Notes: generated by a model not told the origin, from the letters alone. A stretch of 64,000 nt of DNA from Hybos culiciformis (GCA_964007475.1 OZ023275.1:41287381-41351380); one strand, 5' to 3'. Positions 25,850 through 39,800 are shown, numbered from the stretch's first letter. Translations and numbers: made by a program.

Positions 25850-28800
25850 TTTTTTTTAAATGATTGATTTTATTTTAATTGTTTATTCGTAACATTTTGG
25901 CTTGTAAAAGAATAAAATTAAAAAAAAAATAAAATTTTATCTTATTATAATTATGTTACATTACATTGTATGTATTATATAGTTACGGCGATACATAATT
26001 TTTTTTTTGCTTATATGTTTACTGTATTATACAACTTTTTTTTTTTTTCTCTCTCAAACAAAAAAAATAAATTTCTTTGTTTTGTTTTTCTGGTTTTAAT
26101 GTTGTATCTTTTTGTTGCTATTATTATTATGTACATAAAGTTTTTAACATGGACACAAAGCACGTGCCATTACCACAAGTTGTTAATTCGTGGTGTTTCA
26201 GTTTATTTTTTTTATTGTTTATTGTATTTTTATTTTTTTGTTTTTTTTTATGCTGTATTCTGTTTATAAAAAAATATAAAATAAAAATAAATAAAATGAA
26301 AATAAAAAAAATATAAAAAATAATAATAATTTATTTTTCAACCTTCTTTCGTGAAAATCTGTTCCCCTGGCTAACTAGAGCATTCATTGTACAACACTAC
26401 CGCATTCACTACATAATAATTTGTTGTTTTTTTTTTCTTGTTTATTCCTCACCATCATCATTATCCATAATTATATTCAAAATAATAATATGAAAATTAT
26501 AAAAAAAAAGAAATTTTCATAAAAATATACCTATACCTATGTAGTATACAATTTTCTTTTGAAATTTGCCGTCATTATTGTATCTGAATAAGTTATTATT
26601 AAAAATATTTTTTTATGTTTTCACTGTATAGAATAGAAGATACAAAAATACAAGGCAGGTTACCTTACCTATTTAAAAAAAAAAAAAAAGAATAATTCTT
26701 TGAAAATGATTATTTTCTTTGTGTTGTAACAGAAAATGAGTTAGTAAGTTCTTTATTTTTTTTCACTATTCGCTCTCAATATTATTTTGGTTGGATGGTT
26801 TTATGGTTGATTTCATGTGAAAGATAACGGTATTTATTTTTCATAAGCATTTCACATGAAAAGAAGAAGAAAAGGATTAACACAAGGCACAGGTGTTCAG
26901 GACTCATAAGATGGTAAAAAATATGCATTTAAAAAAAATGTAGGTATAAAATTTTTTTTCGGCGATAATAAAAAAAAAATTATAATAATGAGAAAAAAAT
27001 TTAGCTGAATTAAAAATAAAAAATAATTAAATTATCGTACCTATTAAGAAATTAATGATATTTTCCGATCAAAGTTTTTGCTATTATAGAAAAAGAAACA
27101 AAAAGAAAATTCTAAATCTAACGTCGCTTCATTATCGTTTTGACTTTGAAAATTTGAAATAATGAATCTCAACAAAATATATAGAAATAAAGCATAGGTA
27201 GGTAGTAGCCTAGGTACATTATCATCAAAAATGTGCTTTTGTGAGACATCATACATACTAGTATTACACTAATTATTTTATCATTCTCTTTGATTTTTAA
27301 ATATTCAGCAGTTCATAGGTTAAGTACCTAATACTAAATTTAATCCATTATTTCCACTTTCTAATTTTAATTAATTAAACTTAACTTATCCCAAAGGCAA
27401 TCGAAGTAAATTTATTAAAGTTTAAGGTCAATGAGACTTTTCTATTTTCAGTTTATCACCATTAGTTTTCTAAATTTGAAATTTCATAAATTAATATAAA
27501 ATAAATGATCATATGATAAATGTATCATATTATATGATACAAACAGTGTACATAAATAAGTTGAATAATGTTGTATATTTAGTTAGATGAAAAATATAAA
27601 TTTAATACAATTTATGTACGTACATGTTATATTATTTAATGTTCATTGTCTCCTCTCCAGTTATATTACCGTTACAAACCGAACAAAAACACACTAATAA
27701 TATGTAATAAAATTTGATTACCAACATAAAATAAAAATTATTGAAAGCGCAGACTGTTGTTATATTAACTCATTCATGACAATTATTATTTTAAGGGTTT
27801 TCTTGTTAACGACTTTTATGCTTGAAATTTTTTTTTTGTTTAAATAAGTATGTATATAAAAAATAAGTAACTTTGTAGTTCCTCGCTTAACCATAACACA
27901 ACATTTTTCATGACGGTCACAAAATCTTACATAGACAAGGTGATAGGATAACAGAAATTTCAGATATATATGTTAATTTATGAATTTAAAAAAAAAAATA
28001 AAAAAACAAAAATTGAGAATATAATTTATACATTATTAATGTACGTAAATGTATCTATATAAAAAATGTGGTAGTAATGAAAAATTTATGAAAATAAAAG
28101 AAAATAATAAAGTCAATACGACATATTCAATTTTATATATCTACATGATTATTCAAAATTGATTACAATCCAACATTTTAGGAGATTGCATTTACAATGT
28201 ATAGGTCCGGCAAAAAAATTTAACAATTCAACACAATTAGCATTTATTAAATAATTATTATAGTTTTCATTATAATTTTATTATTATTATAATTACTTAT
28301 TTACAGATTACATAATTATATTATATTGAATAATTTTTGTGTGTTTCATTTTTGATTTTTTTTTAAAACATCAACTTGGCCTTTATATCAACTTTATTAT
28401 GGTAATGCAAACATTAAAAGCAGTCCACAACACAAATGTATCGCGATAAAATATAAAAATACAAATGGTAGAATTTTTTCATATGAAATTTTTGCTTCAT
28501 ACATAATTTTTCGCTACTTTTACTTTTTATAATTTCTGATTACTTATTATCTTGTCTATGTCAGGTTTTGTGGCTGTCTTCCATTTCAAGCATTTATGGC
28601 AAAAGAGAAAGAAAGCATGCAGAACTTATCCGAAAATATTGCTTGTGAATTTTTTCTCGCTCTTACAAAAATACATACTACTTCGAATTTATTTTCAATA
28701 TAGCAGAAGAAATTAATGTGAAACAAGAACAACAACAACAATATCAAACAAACAATCTTCATATTGCAAGAGAAGGCAGAGGCAACAAATTTTATTTCGT

Positions 28801-31800
28801 TTTTTTCTTTTGCAAAAAGCAAGCAACTTTCTTTCTTCATCTATTGTGTCGTCGTCGTAGTCCAAGGCCAATTTTATTATAGCATTTCTTGCATCCCTCT
28901 CTTACGCGATTTTATATACTTTATCCATTGAAAATTGTTTTTTTGTTTGTTTTTGTCCCGGTCACAATAATCTCGCGATACAAGAAGATCTACGAAATCA
29001 AAATAAGAAGGTTTCGCGCGTATTTTCCACCCGGCGATACCAGGTAAACAGAAGTTTTAGAAAGAAGAAAATCTAATTAGAAATATGCGCGCATTCAGAT
29101 TCTTTTAATATATATCAAATATTGATTGTAACAAGTACAATTTAATTTTTTTTGAAAAAATGAAATAAAATGTTAATAAAAATTAACTTTAATTTATATA
29201 CGATATATGTTATATATTTTAAATTTATATTCAATTCTTTTATAAAATTGGAGGGGGGGAGTTTCCATATTATATACATGTTACTTTAAAAATTTCAGAA
29301 CGTAAATCTTAAATCATAATCTTTACAATAATCTTCAGGAGTTTTCAATTAAATATTCTCAAATTATATTAAATGAGTTTTATTACAATATTATATTAAG
29401 AATGTATTTATTATTCTACATATTTATTTGGATTGTGCATTTCAGATTTCAAAAACCATCAGAAAAATGATATTGTTTCGTAACAAAATGAAAATATGTA
29501 CATCCAGAAAGATTGTTCCAATAATAAAAAGAAAAGAGAAAATGTTGAAGATACATATGCTATGTAAATGTGGAAATTAAAAAGCCAACAAATTATAAAC
29601 ATTTATTTTGATTAAATGTTAATGACAAAAATTCAATAATCGTACAACGTTTTAGTTCTGGGTCTGAATTGAATGCAAAGAATATTTTTTAAGTTAAGCT
29701 TAATTTTTAAAATAAATAAAAAAAACTATGTTTCTTTTTTTCATGTATTTATTAATATTTCTACATTAATATTCCCATGAAAACGAAAAAATTTCAAAGA
29801 GATTTTCTTTTCTAATTCATAAAATAATTTTTCTTTTCACTTCTATTTTTTCTTAATTTGTTTAAAATAAATTAAATAAAAATTGTTAGTCCTTCGACTA
29901 GCAAGAGTGAACAAGTTTTTAAAGTTTTTAAGGGATTGTTTATTGCATGTTTAAAAGGTTCTTCTTTCAGTTCAGTTAACGACGACTTTAACTTAAAAAT
30001 TAATTTATTTTAATTTTAGTAGAGTTCGAATAAAAAAAATCAAAAATTTCCTTTAATTTTCTTTAATGGCTATCCCAAAAATAAAAAAATCCCGAAAAAA
30101 CTCCAAAACAAGTTGGAAAATTTCCCAGAATCAAAAAGCATCATCATCACAAACATCGCGTCATGTGACTCACTAAATCACTAGGATTTCATAAACAAAT
30201 GATACATACATTTTGTACATTTTCAAGAAAATAATCTCAATAGTTCATTTTATATATTTTCGTTTCACTCAAATCTAAATATATGTATAATATTTATGCA
30301 GCATACCCATACGTATAATAAAATCTTTCCTTTTTACTAAAAAAAAAAAAGAAGCTAAATCTCAATTTATTTTCCTAATTGATTAAATGTTAAATTAAAT
30401 TTTGTAATGAATAAAAAAATTTGTTTATTAAATTGAAATAAAAAATGTTTTTTTTTTAAATAAAATTAAGTTTTAAGTGATTAAGTTATTAATCCTAAAA
30501 AAATAAAATTAATTTTCTCAGAAATGATGGCTCGCATAAGTAAATGATTCCATTTTGAATGTGTTGCAGTAACAAATTACAATTATTTTGGCTAATGTTA
30601 AAAAAGATGTTCTTCTTCCTGTGCGAAATCTATCAATGCCAGCATCTTGAAATAATGATGTCCTTAGTATTTTGTTTAGTGTTCAATTTAGTTTTGGTTT
30701 ATATTCTCCTCGGCTCATCCTGTAAAATAAATAGGTGTCTTGAAATTGTCTTATGAAAAATTAGTCTTAATATCAAAAAGTTGTTATTACTTGCAGAAGG
30801 ACTTACTCTTGTTACTTTGAAGCAAAATAGTGCTCTCATATTATTTTCCGTTCATAAATTTACAAAATTTATGACATACAGAATTAAATACAACATACAT
30901 AACGTCCCAAAAAGATATATTATGATTACGCCATTTTTTTAATAAAGGACCTAAGAATTTAATGGCGGTTGAATGTTTTCAAAGCTTCTCCCAAAATGAG
31001 ATGACAAAATAATTTCCTTATTAAGTTAAAAATTTTCTAACAAAAAAATATTCATTTAAAAAACATAAAAAAAAAATTGGGCGTTTAGAATATTTTTACA
31101 ATAAAAAAAAATTTTGAATTGCTTAACTAACTCTTTATGGTTCGTTCAAACTGGCTTTTGTTTCATTTTTCTCTTAATATGTAAGGTCCCTCTCATATGT
31201 TTCTGCTTTTAACATCCATATGTGGATGGATATGTGTAAAATAATATTTTGTTTCAGTTTTTTTGAAACACCACTTTCATTTTCTTGTTCAATGTTTCTT
31301 GTTGTGCTAGCCATCGAATAGGCGCCCATAATTTACGAAAAGAAATATTTTCGAAAAAATATTATTTATTTATTATTTCTCAGGTATACATAAATTCAGT
31401 ATTTTACGATTTGAGTATTAAAGTGTAATAAAGACGATTTTTATTATTTCTCATTGCAGTTTTATTATTTTTCATCATAAAATTTAATTTAAAAAAATAA
31501 GTACTACATCAAACAAATATCTACGTATGATGAGGTTTATTGGATTATGAATTTGTTTTATCAATTTGAAATCAATACAAAATCAATAAGTACAGAATGA
31601 AAATCAAAGAAAAAGCTTGGTGGTAGTTGTAACCAAACAGCTTACCGATTGTTTCATTATTCAAAATAATACTAGCAATTTTTTATGATAATCTGTCTGT
31701 AGACTTTTACCGTGAACTCTAAAAATTCTTATTGTGAAATTTTAAAATAAATAATATAACAAAAAAAGTATGCAAAAAATAAATAGAGAGCCAGTTTTGC

Positions 31801-33837
31801 TGTCGAATTCCACTAAAAAAAATTAAACACAAACAGTAAAAGAAAAAATAAATTTAATAAGAATATTTTTTTTTAGTTAAGTGCACTTAAATGACATGGC
31901 AATGTCCTTGCTTGGAAAAAAATCATTCATAATTAGGAGCTCAGAAAACATAAAATAAGAATATTATTTTCAACATTTTTACTAAAAATTAAAAAAATAT
32001 ATTAAAACATTTGCGGAACGTTGCAACTTTTTGTGCTTTAGTTCAAGAAATTTTGGTGATGGGAGTCAAAGAATGAAGTTTTTGTTAAAACAGACTGTGA
32101 CTATGTGGTCCAACTCAAAATTTACTTATCTGAGTTTAAAAAACTTAAAATAATTTGAATATTTTGTAGAAGTGGCCAGAAGTTCAGTAAAAATAGTAGT
32201 AATGTTGAAAGACTTTAATAAATAAATATTTCTTCATTGAAAAAATAAAAATGCTTATTTTATTTTAATTATTTTTCTACATAGCGATTCATTCTGAATA
32301 GACAATTTATTTTGGTAAGTTTTGAAGTTAGTCTATGAAAAGGAATTTGAGTAATTATTGGTCCTAACTTATTGAAAAATATGAACTGTCGAATTAAATT
32401 TTAACTAAAGCATAGAAAAAAAATCAAAAATACTATGTAGGTATATTACAAGAGTACATAGTACACATTTTAAATTTTTTAACCCACATTTCTTGGACTA
32501 TCTTTAGTTATAGGAACGCAAACGCAATCTTTTTTTTGCATGAAAATGAAATGTATTAAAAAGTATAATATTATATTTAAGATATTTTTTCTTTCTTAAA
32601 TTTCTGTTTGCCTATTATCTGCACAAGGCCGCTACACCAAATTTTGATTGTGAATTTTTTTTCAAATCTGTTTGAGGTGTGTGTGATCAAACAACAAAAA
32701 CTGTTTTTAATTTTCCTCTAGGTTTGATGCATATAAACAACCTATACGACGAAAATACACAAGTTTAAAAAAAAGAACAAATTTGTTTTTAATAGGATTT
32801 TTTAATGAACTTAAAATTTTGTCTCGAATCTCTTAAGTTCCTACAAAATTGAATTTTATTTACATGGTTCCTTATTTTATACACAAATTATCAAACAAAA
32901 TAACTCAATCTAATACATAATAATTATTGACAATATCTGATAGTAAAAAGTCCAATTTTGAATATTGGATTTAATAGATTGTTTGTTTTAAACGTACATA
33001 TCTTGCACCAGCATTGGATTTTCTCCTGAACTCATCGTTATCACAAAAAAACAAATTATAACTTGCATTAGGTATGTATTTGGTATACTATTGGGATTGA
33101 TAGCAACAAATGTATATAACTAATATGGTTTAAGGTTTCAGATGCATTCAAAAATTTTTTTACCAGGGAATTAAAATTTTCAAATACCGTATAGAATAAA
33201 TGTTTACAGATTTTATTACAGATTTTCTTTTTATATTGCAAAAATGAATAAACCTTAACACTTCCACCACCAGTTACATACATAACAATCGAATACGAGA
33301 CAGTAAGACTCTATGTAAGTAGAAAAAAAAAATCGATATTCTCTTTCCTTTATAATTTATAATTTTAAATGCATCATCATTGCGAAAACACCAAAAAATA
33401 TCCTTTTGACATAAGATATTTGAGTCAAATGATTGTTAAATCCCTTTTTTTTTGTATTTTGTTAGGACATTCCTTTTACTATAAAAAAAAAACAAAATAA
33501 ATAAAATAAATATTGCAAATGTATATATAGTAATTTCGTATAAAAAATTATTAACCATACTATTACAAAATTATATATTTTAAGGATAAAAATTACAATT
33601 TACATGTACACAACTTTATTTTAACTAGACAGGCCTACGCAATTAAAGTTTATATTCCATTCAACAAAAAAAAAAAACGCCTAAATTTTACTTTCAATAT
33701 ATCAAAAAAGAGGGTGGAAAAACGTAAATATAATTTTCTATATACAAAAAGAACGTTCATGAAAATCAAAAGGTTATAATGTATACAATACATTGTTTGA
33801 AAACATTGTATCCCAAATGTACTATCACTTATGATTA

Positions 33838-34468
33838 GAGGGTTGGACATTTGTCCGCGGGACATTTGTCCGCGATTTGTTTTTGTATCGCGGACATAAA
33901 AATGACTTTGTCCGCGATTCAAAATGTCTTTTGTCCGCCGCGGACAAATGACATTTTCCAAAGGTCATTTGTCCGCGATAAAAATTAATCGCGGACAAAT
34001 GACATTATTGCAAAATGACATTTGTCCGCTAAAAATCTGAAAAATCAATCGCGGACAAATGACATTTTGCAAAATGACATTTGTCCGCTAAAAAAAATGA
34101 AAAATCAATCGCGGACAAATGACATTATGCAAAATGACATTTGTCCGCTAAAAATTAAAAATTTCAATCGCGGACAAATGACATTTTGCAAAATGACATT
34201 TGTCCGCTAAAAATTCGAAAAATCAATCGCGGACAAATGACATTTTGCAAAATGACATTTGTCCGCTAAAGTTAGAAAATTCAATCGCGGACAAATGTCA
34301 TTTTGCAAAATGTCATTTGTCCGCTAATTTTGGGACATTTGTCCGCGGCGGACAAATGTCATTTTACAATCGCGGACAAATGACATTTTGCAAAATGACA
34401 TTTGTCCGCGAAGTTTTCCATACAAATTTCATCGCGGACAAATGTCCCGCGGACAAATGTCACGGCGC
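33838..34468. mobile_element. Non-autonomous foldback DNA transposon with palindromic tandem core
   Basis: A 631-bp element, clearly GC-richer than its surroundings. Both borders carry CTTATGATTA (33828-33837 and 34469-34478), a 10-bp direct repeat that reads as a target-site duplication. Perfect 31-bp inverted repeats lie just inside the ends (33846-33876 and 34431-34461). They are built from two copies of GACATTTGTCCGCG. The interior is packed with GCGGACAAATG motifs in both orientations. No transposase frame exists; the open frames across it are low-complexity translations of the repeat. A 9-10 bp duplication points to a Mutator-like origin, but the superfamily is inferred from that alone. 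Confidence 0.8.
33991..34328. repeat. Tandem array of ~59-bp palindromic units
   Basis: GCGGACAAATG begins at 33991, 34051, 34111, 34170, 34229 and 34287, so the period shrinks from 60 to 58 bp. Each unit holds a 38-bp hairpin: GCGGACAAATGACA, the perfect palindrome CATTTTGCAAAATG (TTATTG or TTATGC in two units), and TGTCCGC on the far side. An AAAA-rich spacer ending TCAATC separates units. Most units share one symmetric A:A mismatch; the last unit carries T on both sides instead. Confidence 0.85.
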
Positions 34469-34478
34469 CTTATGATTA

Positions 34479-36359
34479 TTATGAATTTGTACTGTCAGCA
34501 CATCGTTAGATTCTTAGCTATCTTCTACAAAACAATCATTATATTATTATAGAAATTCATATCTAAACAAGATTATACAACAAAACTACGTTGTGATTTT
34601 GGGAAACATAGGTAAGTGATATTTTTTAATATTATGGAACTATCAACAATCAACTACAACGTGAGTCTTCTTATTTCTATTGCGAATCCAATTTAAAAAT
34701 GTGGTCAAAATATTTAATATTGTTTTAAGAAGTTTTATAGGTAGCATAATTTTTAACCTTTTTTGCTTGGTCAGGAAGTTTTTACCTAAAAATATACAAA
34801 TTCAGGTTACCAATCATGAAATTCTTCATATGGTTGCAAAATAGGTTGGAGAATGAGCTGAAACACTGGTTTGGCTTGTGGTTTGGTTTGGTTTGTGTTT
34901 TCTATTATACAAAACAGAATGAACCAATTTTTTTTGCAAAACCATGAAATTCATGGTTAGTAACCTGAAGTCTGTCGAATGTATTATACCTTATAATACC
35001 ATGTTTTTTTTATCGTGTTCGTGTTACTATGAACAAAAGAAAAAGATGAATTTTCAAATCTAGATACCTTATATCAAACCAATTTCAAACAATTAAAAAC
35101 GTAAATAACATCTTTCAATAAATTTACATTCACATTATTTTAATAAAATTTTCAAGCGTGCATAATGGTTGTAAAGTTATTGACACCCAGTAATAATTAC
35201 ATAATAAATATGTTTTAGCAAAATAACGAAAATTTTTTATCAAAAGAACTCCCAAAAAAAAAAAATAAAAAATTTAACTATCAGAAATCTATTAAGTTTG
35301 ATTATACGGTTGAAAGGATATTATAAAAAGAAAAAAAAAACATAATAATATAAATATTTTTATTTTAAAAACAAAAAACTTAGATATATTTATTTTTTTT
35401 TCTTTTTAAACAAGCCTTTTTTACAGGAGGTTTTTAACAACACACCAAATTAACGTATCTAGGTATTTTCGGTTTTTTTTTTTTTGATTATATTTTTAAC
35501 ACAATTTTAGAAGACAACAACCATATCAAAAAAAAAAAAAAATGAATTAAAACATACCCAAAAAAAAAATTGATATCACCAAAAAAAAATTATAGGTTTA
35601 TTTTTGTGCTTTTATGCATGTTGGGGCATTATTATTTTGTTATGGGTTCTTTTTTTTTTTTTTTTCTCGAAAAAGTTAACTAAAAATAATATAATAAAAT
35701 AAAATGTATATTAAAAAATGTTTGCGGCATTAAAAATTAATAAATATTTATTTTTGCTGTCAGCAAAAACAATATAAAAGGTTCCCAAAAATTTTATGTT
35801 TGGACCACCACGCCCTAGTTGATACGCCTCAAACATATCATTTTTATTAGGCGTCCAGAAAACTTCAATAGCAAAAGTGTTCTAAAAATGTCTTTAAATT
35901 ATTTCTGGGATGTTTAAGAATTAAAAATCACTACCGCAAGAACAAAAAAAAAAAATAAAATAAACTGAAAATGGAAATGAAGAGAAAAAAATGGGGAATG
36001 TTAAGAAAGAAAAGCACCAACCAACAAAAAACCAACATATTTTTATGTACCTCTTTTTTTTTTTTTTGATATGTTCTGAATGAAAATTACAAACCAAAAA
36101 GAAAAATTTCATTATGGGGTGTGAAATTATAACAATTTTTCAATTCGACTAAATTCAAAATAAAAAAAAAGAAATTCCTCAAAAAAACTTTTTTTTTTTG
36201 TTGACTGTGAAAAGAAAATTTTATTGATAGAGGAAAAAGAATGTTTTCAAAAATTTATAAATAATTTAGTTTTTCAAAAAAATGCATAATAGAGAGAAAA
36301 ATTTTCTAATATGAAATAAGTCTCAGCAAAATTCATAAGTTCGGTAAAGCTTGAAAATA
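34479..36359. other. AT-rich non-coding DNA around a small MITE
   Basis: Apart from the 169-bp inverted-repeat element there are only A/T tracts, and no supported coding frame. Confidence 0.6.
34801..34969. mobile_element. Short inverted-repeat element (MITE-like)
   Basis: A 169-bp element with ends TTCAGGTTACCAATCATGAA and the inverse of TTCAGGTTACTAACCATGAA, 18 of 20 bases matching. The pairing continues less perfectly through ATGGTTGCAAAA-like sequence. The middle has repeated TTTGGTTTGG. I could not define a target-site duplication, so the superfamily is unknown. Confidence 0.6.
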
Positions 36360-36367
36360 GATGAAAG

Positions 36368-36851
36368 TAGGCTTGCCAGGTGTACGTTATTTAAACGTAC
36401 CGTACGTTATTTTGGCTTACAAAATTAGAATGTACGTTATACCCGAAACTTGTGAAAACGTACCCAAAGGTACGTTTTTTACTGATTATTTTTAAAGTTG
36501 AAACAAATTTTTAAAAATTGTTGTAATTTAAACCGAAAAAGATAATAAATACCCGAAAAGGAAAACATAAATTTACCATTTTCGTATTACGAACACACTT
36601 TCGTTTATATTATACTGCTGGCTCGTTTATTATGCAGCGTTTTTGTTTGAAGGATAGAATTACCGATTTGTTTATTTAAAGGGTTCTGTCATATTTATAA
36701 AAAAAATTTCGCAATGGTGCTATATTTAATTCAATTTTTTTTTTATAAAATGAAATTCAATATATAACATTTACCTACATTTTGTTTTCTTTTTTATGCC
36801 CTTAAATTTTTGTGGGTACGTTTTTTTAGAAATTTTTATCTGGTAAGCCTA
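36368..36851. mobile_element. hAT-like MITE with ACGTAC-rich ends
   Basis: A 484-bp element with 12-bp inverted ends, TAGGCTTGCCAG and CTGGTAAGCCTA, one mismatch apart. It is flanked by the 8-bp direct repeat GATGAAAG (36360-36367 and 36852-36859). GTACGTTAT and ACGTACC motifs are repeated in the left ~110 bp and one GGTACG lies near the right end. The 8-bp duplication and TAGG ends fit the hAT superfamily. It has no coding capacity. Confidence 0.85.
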
Positions 36852-36859
36852 GATGAAAG

Positions 36860-39800
36860 ATTGATTGTCGAAAATCTTACAATCCAATTTTATTCGATTT
36901 AAAATACAAGTAACATATGATTAACTTCAATCGAAATTAACGAATAAGAATAACTTCGCAGAAGCTGACTTTATCTGAAAAAAGATTATTTTAATGTTTT
37001 GAAAACAGATTAGTGATGTCACTATAGAGATATAAATTTTTTGTTGACTGTAAAACACAGCCTGGTTTTATTTTAGATACAAACTACACCAGTGAAACTC
37101 AATATGCATTAAAAATATAATATGTTAAAAATAATGAATTAAATAAATGCCGCCAAACAATTTTTGAAAAAGTTTTAATAGTAAATGATATTATATTAAA
37201 AGGATTGCATTAAAACATCCAAATTTAAGTAGCTTAAAAATTTAAAAACCTTTCATTGAAAAAAAAAAACTCTGTTCCAGTTTTTAGAATTGTAGTTTTT
37301 AACTTGTAATCTTAAATATAATATCATGTCGTAAGATAAAATATTAACATTACAACAATATTTCATGCGTCATATCTTTAAATTTATAATAAAATGCCAA
37401 TGAACTTTTTATATGAATAATGTATACGGTAATAAATTTATTAATTTTTTCCTCAAATTCATACCTACAAAAAAAAAAGAATAATAATTTCCAATGTTTA
37501 TACATTATACCTACCACCTATCGTAGTATCCGTATACCTGTCATACTTCACACATTCAAAAAAAAAAGTAAGCCTAAACATAATTCTTATCAGGGAATTA
37601 TTTAAATTTTAAACTAAAAAATGTTTTTCCACAGAAAATATAATCTTTATATTTACTACGTACCTACATATTCATATCTACATATATTATATAAAAATAT
37701 ATTATCTTATTGCCATTACAATTGTATGAATCAGAAAAAATGTAACACTTTCTCAAACATAAAAAAAAACAAAAAAAAATATATATATCATAATTTTTTT
37801 TTTTTTCATTATTTTTTTATTTTGAAAGTGTCTATCTTTTTCTATCCCAATAATGTCCCAATCGTTAATTTTAAGTTGTAGTCACACTTAAGGTTAGCAT
37901 GTTTAGCATTTTTATGCGGATATCATAAATTGATAAATCACAAAAAATATAAAATATATAAAAATGTATTTCCTGAATATATATATGCGATTATACAATA
38001 CATACATTTTTTTTTCACAAATTTTTATGTATGTAGGTAAAATTTTTTTCATTTCAAGATAATAATTTTCATACATTTTTTTCATTTTTCGACGAATAAC
38101 AAAAAGAGCTGATTTTCAAGCAAATTTTGTATAGTCAATAATATTATCATAATTTTATGTTCTTAATGAAATTAAATAAAAAAAAAGAAAACAATAAACT
38201 TCCCTTTTCAATTTTGGTTTTTTACATAAGTATATTTCATGTTTTGTTTATAAGATACATGTATCTATAAATAAATACGCCAACCATTCAGTCATTTATC
38301 AACAGAAAAAACAAAACAAAATCACCATTTAAATTTACCCATACACAGCTTTTGTATAATAAATAAGTTATTATGTGCACATAAATGTGCGTTATTAAGT
38401 AGTAAACTATTTTAAAAAAACAAATCTTTATTATGAATCAGAATTTAAATGAAATAAAAAAAATGTTGTCTACATTAATATAAAAAAATTGTGCAGATTT
38501 AATATTAATATTATTGGTATATTATTTTTTTTCATTATGCCTGACAACTAGTTACATATTGAAACAAAGATTTCGCAGAGACAACTGTTAATTCAATAGT
38601 TCACAAAAAAAACATAATATTTTTTTTAATTCTAATAATTGTCTGCAATTGAAATATTTTTTTAAAAACAATTATATAGAAATTGTTATAAAAAAATGTA
38701 AAAAAAAAGCATTGTTATATGTTAAAATGAAACCTGTTTTGTTTTTCATAGTAATCTATTGAGCGAACTCCCTTTTTATTGTAACTTAATTCAAATAATT
38801 CCAGAAATACTTTTACTTATTACAAATTTATGCTGCCCGGGTAACTGGCAAATAATTGAAATGTCTACTGGTGCAATTTTTCATTTGGCAAAAAGTTTGT
38901 TCCAACCAAATTTAAAAACGATTTTTTAAACCAGCCAGTATGAATTGAAAGAAATTCCCAGTTGCAACAACAACAAGAGCCAAACAAACAATATGAAACA
39001 AAAATCAAAACATCAGAAACGAACGAGAAATAATTTTACCGAAAAAATAGTATAGATATAAAAATTATATGATTTTATGTACCCAGTTAACCAGTTAGTT
39101 AGTTTTTTTTTTTTTTAAGTTTCCACCCACTATACTCATTCATTGGAATTTTCGATGAAGTTATGTTATATTATACGAACATTTGTTCCGAAAAGAATTA
39201 AATATTAAAAATGAAAAGAAAACTGATTTTTAATTTTTAGTGAACAATGAAAATGAATTTAAATATTCAATACTATTGTAGTGGACTTAAGTTTGAATAC
39301 AATTTTTGTTAGGAAATATATATTATGTTATTATGTATCTAGATAGTTCCTTTAACATAAGGTATAAAAGTTAAGGTATGTATAAGCTGATTGGATTTTG
39401 GTACTTTAGTTAATAATGTAAAAATAATCCATAATATGGTATTAAACAAAATGAGACTAATAGGTTGGTTATTCGTAAAGATTTTGTTATCTACAAACTA
39501 GTTATATTATTTTTATTAGCCTTTTGAAAAAAATATTTTCATGTAAATTTTTTCGAAAATAACAACTAAATCAATAAGAATGCAATCTTAAGACATTTTC
39601 GAGATATAAAATAAAATTTTGAATGTAAACACCTGTTTACATAAATACAACTTGTAAACATGAATCTTATATGCTCAATGAAATCAGAAGAATGGAAAAA
39701 AAACATAAATATAATAAATAAAAGCGTAGTGGAAATAAAAAGTTTTCAATGCTAAAAGTAAAGTATTTTAATAATTTTAATGCGTTGGGGATCGTTATGT

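Larger units (their letters stand above)
15604..33827. other. AT-rich non-coding DNA
   Basis: About 18 kb without a gene I can support. It holds short hairpins (22727-22777 and 24665-24690), a somewhat GC-richer patch at 28.6-29.05 kb and exon-like splice signals at 16.4 kb on the minus strand. It may be intergenic or part of a long intron. Confidence 0.6.

Noticed and set aside
25970..26316. Hydrophobic 79-99 codon frames rich in F, Y and L
   Set aside because: Two overlapping frames over poly-T DNA; the apparent membrane protein is what poly-T translates into. No motif or splice context.
27511..27540. TATCATATTATATGATA palindromes
   Set aside because: Short AT-only dyads are expected by chance at this base composition.
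32287..32316. Plus-strand 30-nt exon-like segment with TTTTTCTACATAG acceptor and TTG|GTAAGT donor
   Set aside because: The 30 nt contains TGA and TAG in two frames and has no coding look. It shows that good splice-site pairs arise by chance here.
34022..34475. Open frames of 62-103 codons across the palindromic repeat on both strands
   Set aside because: They translate the 59-bp repeat (recurring NDI..NDICPL), so they are by-products of the element, not genes.
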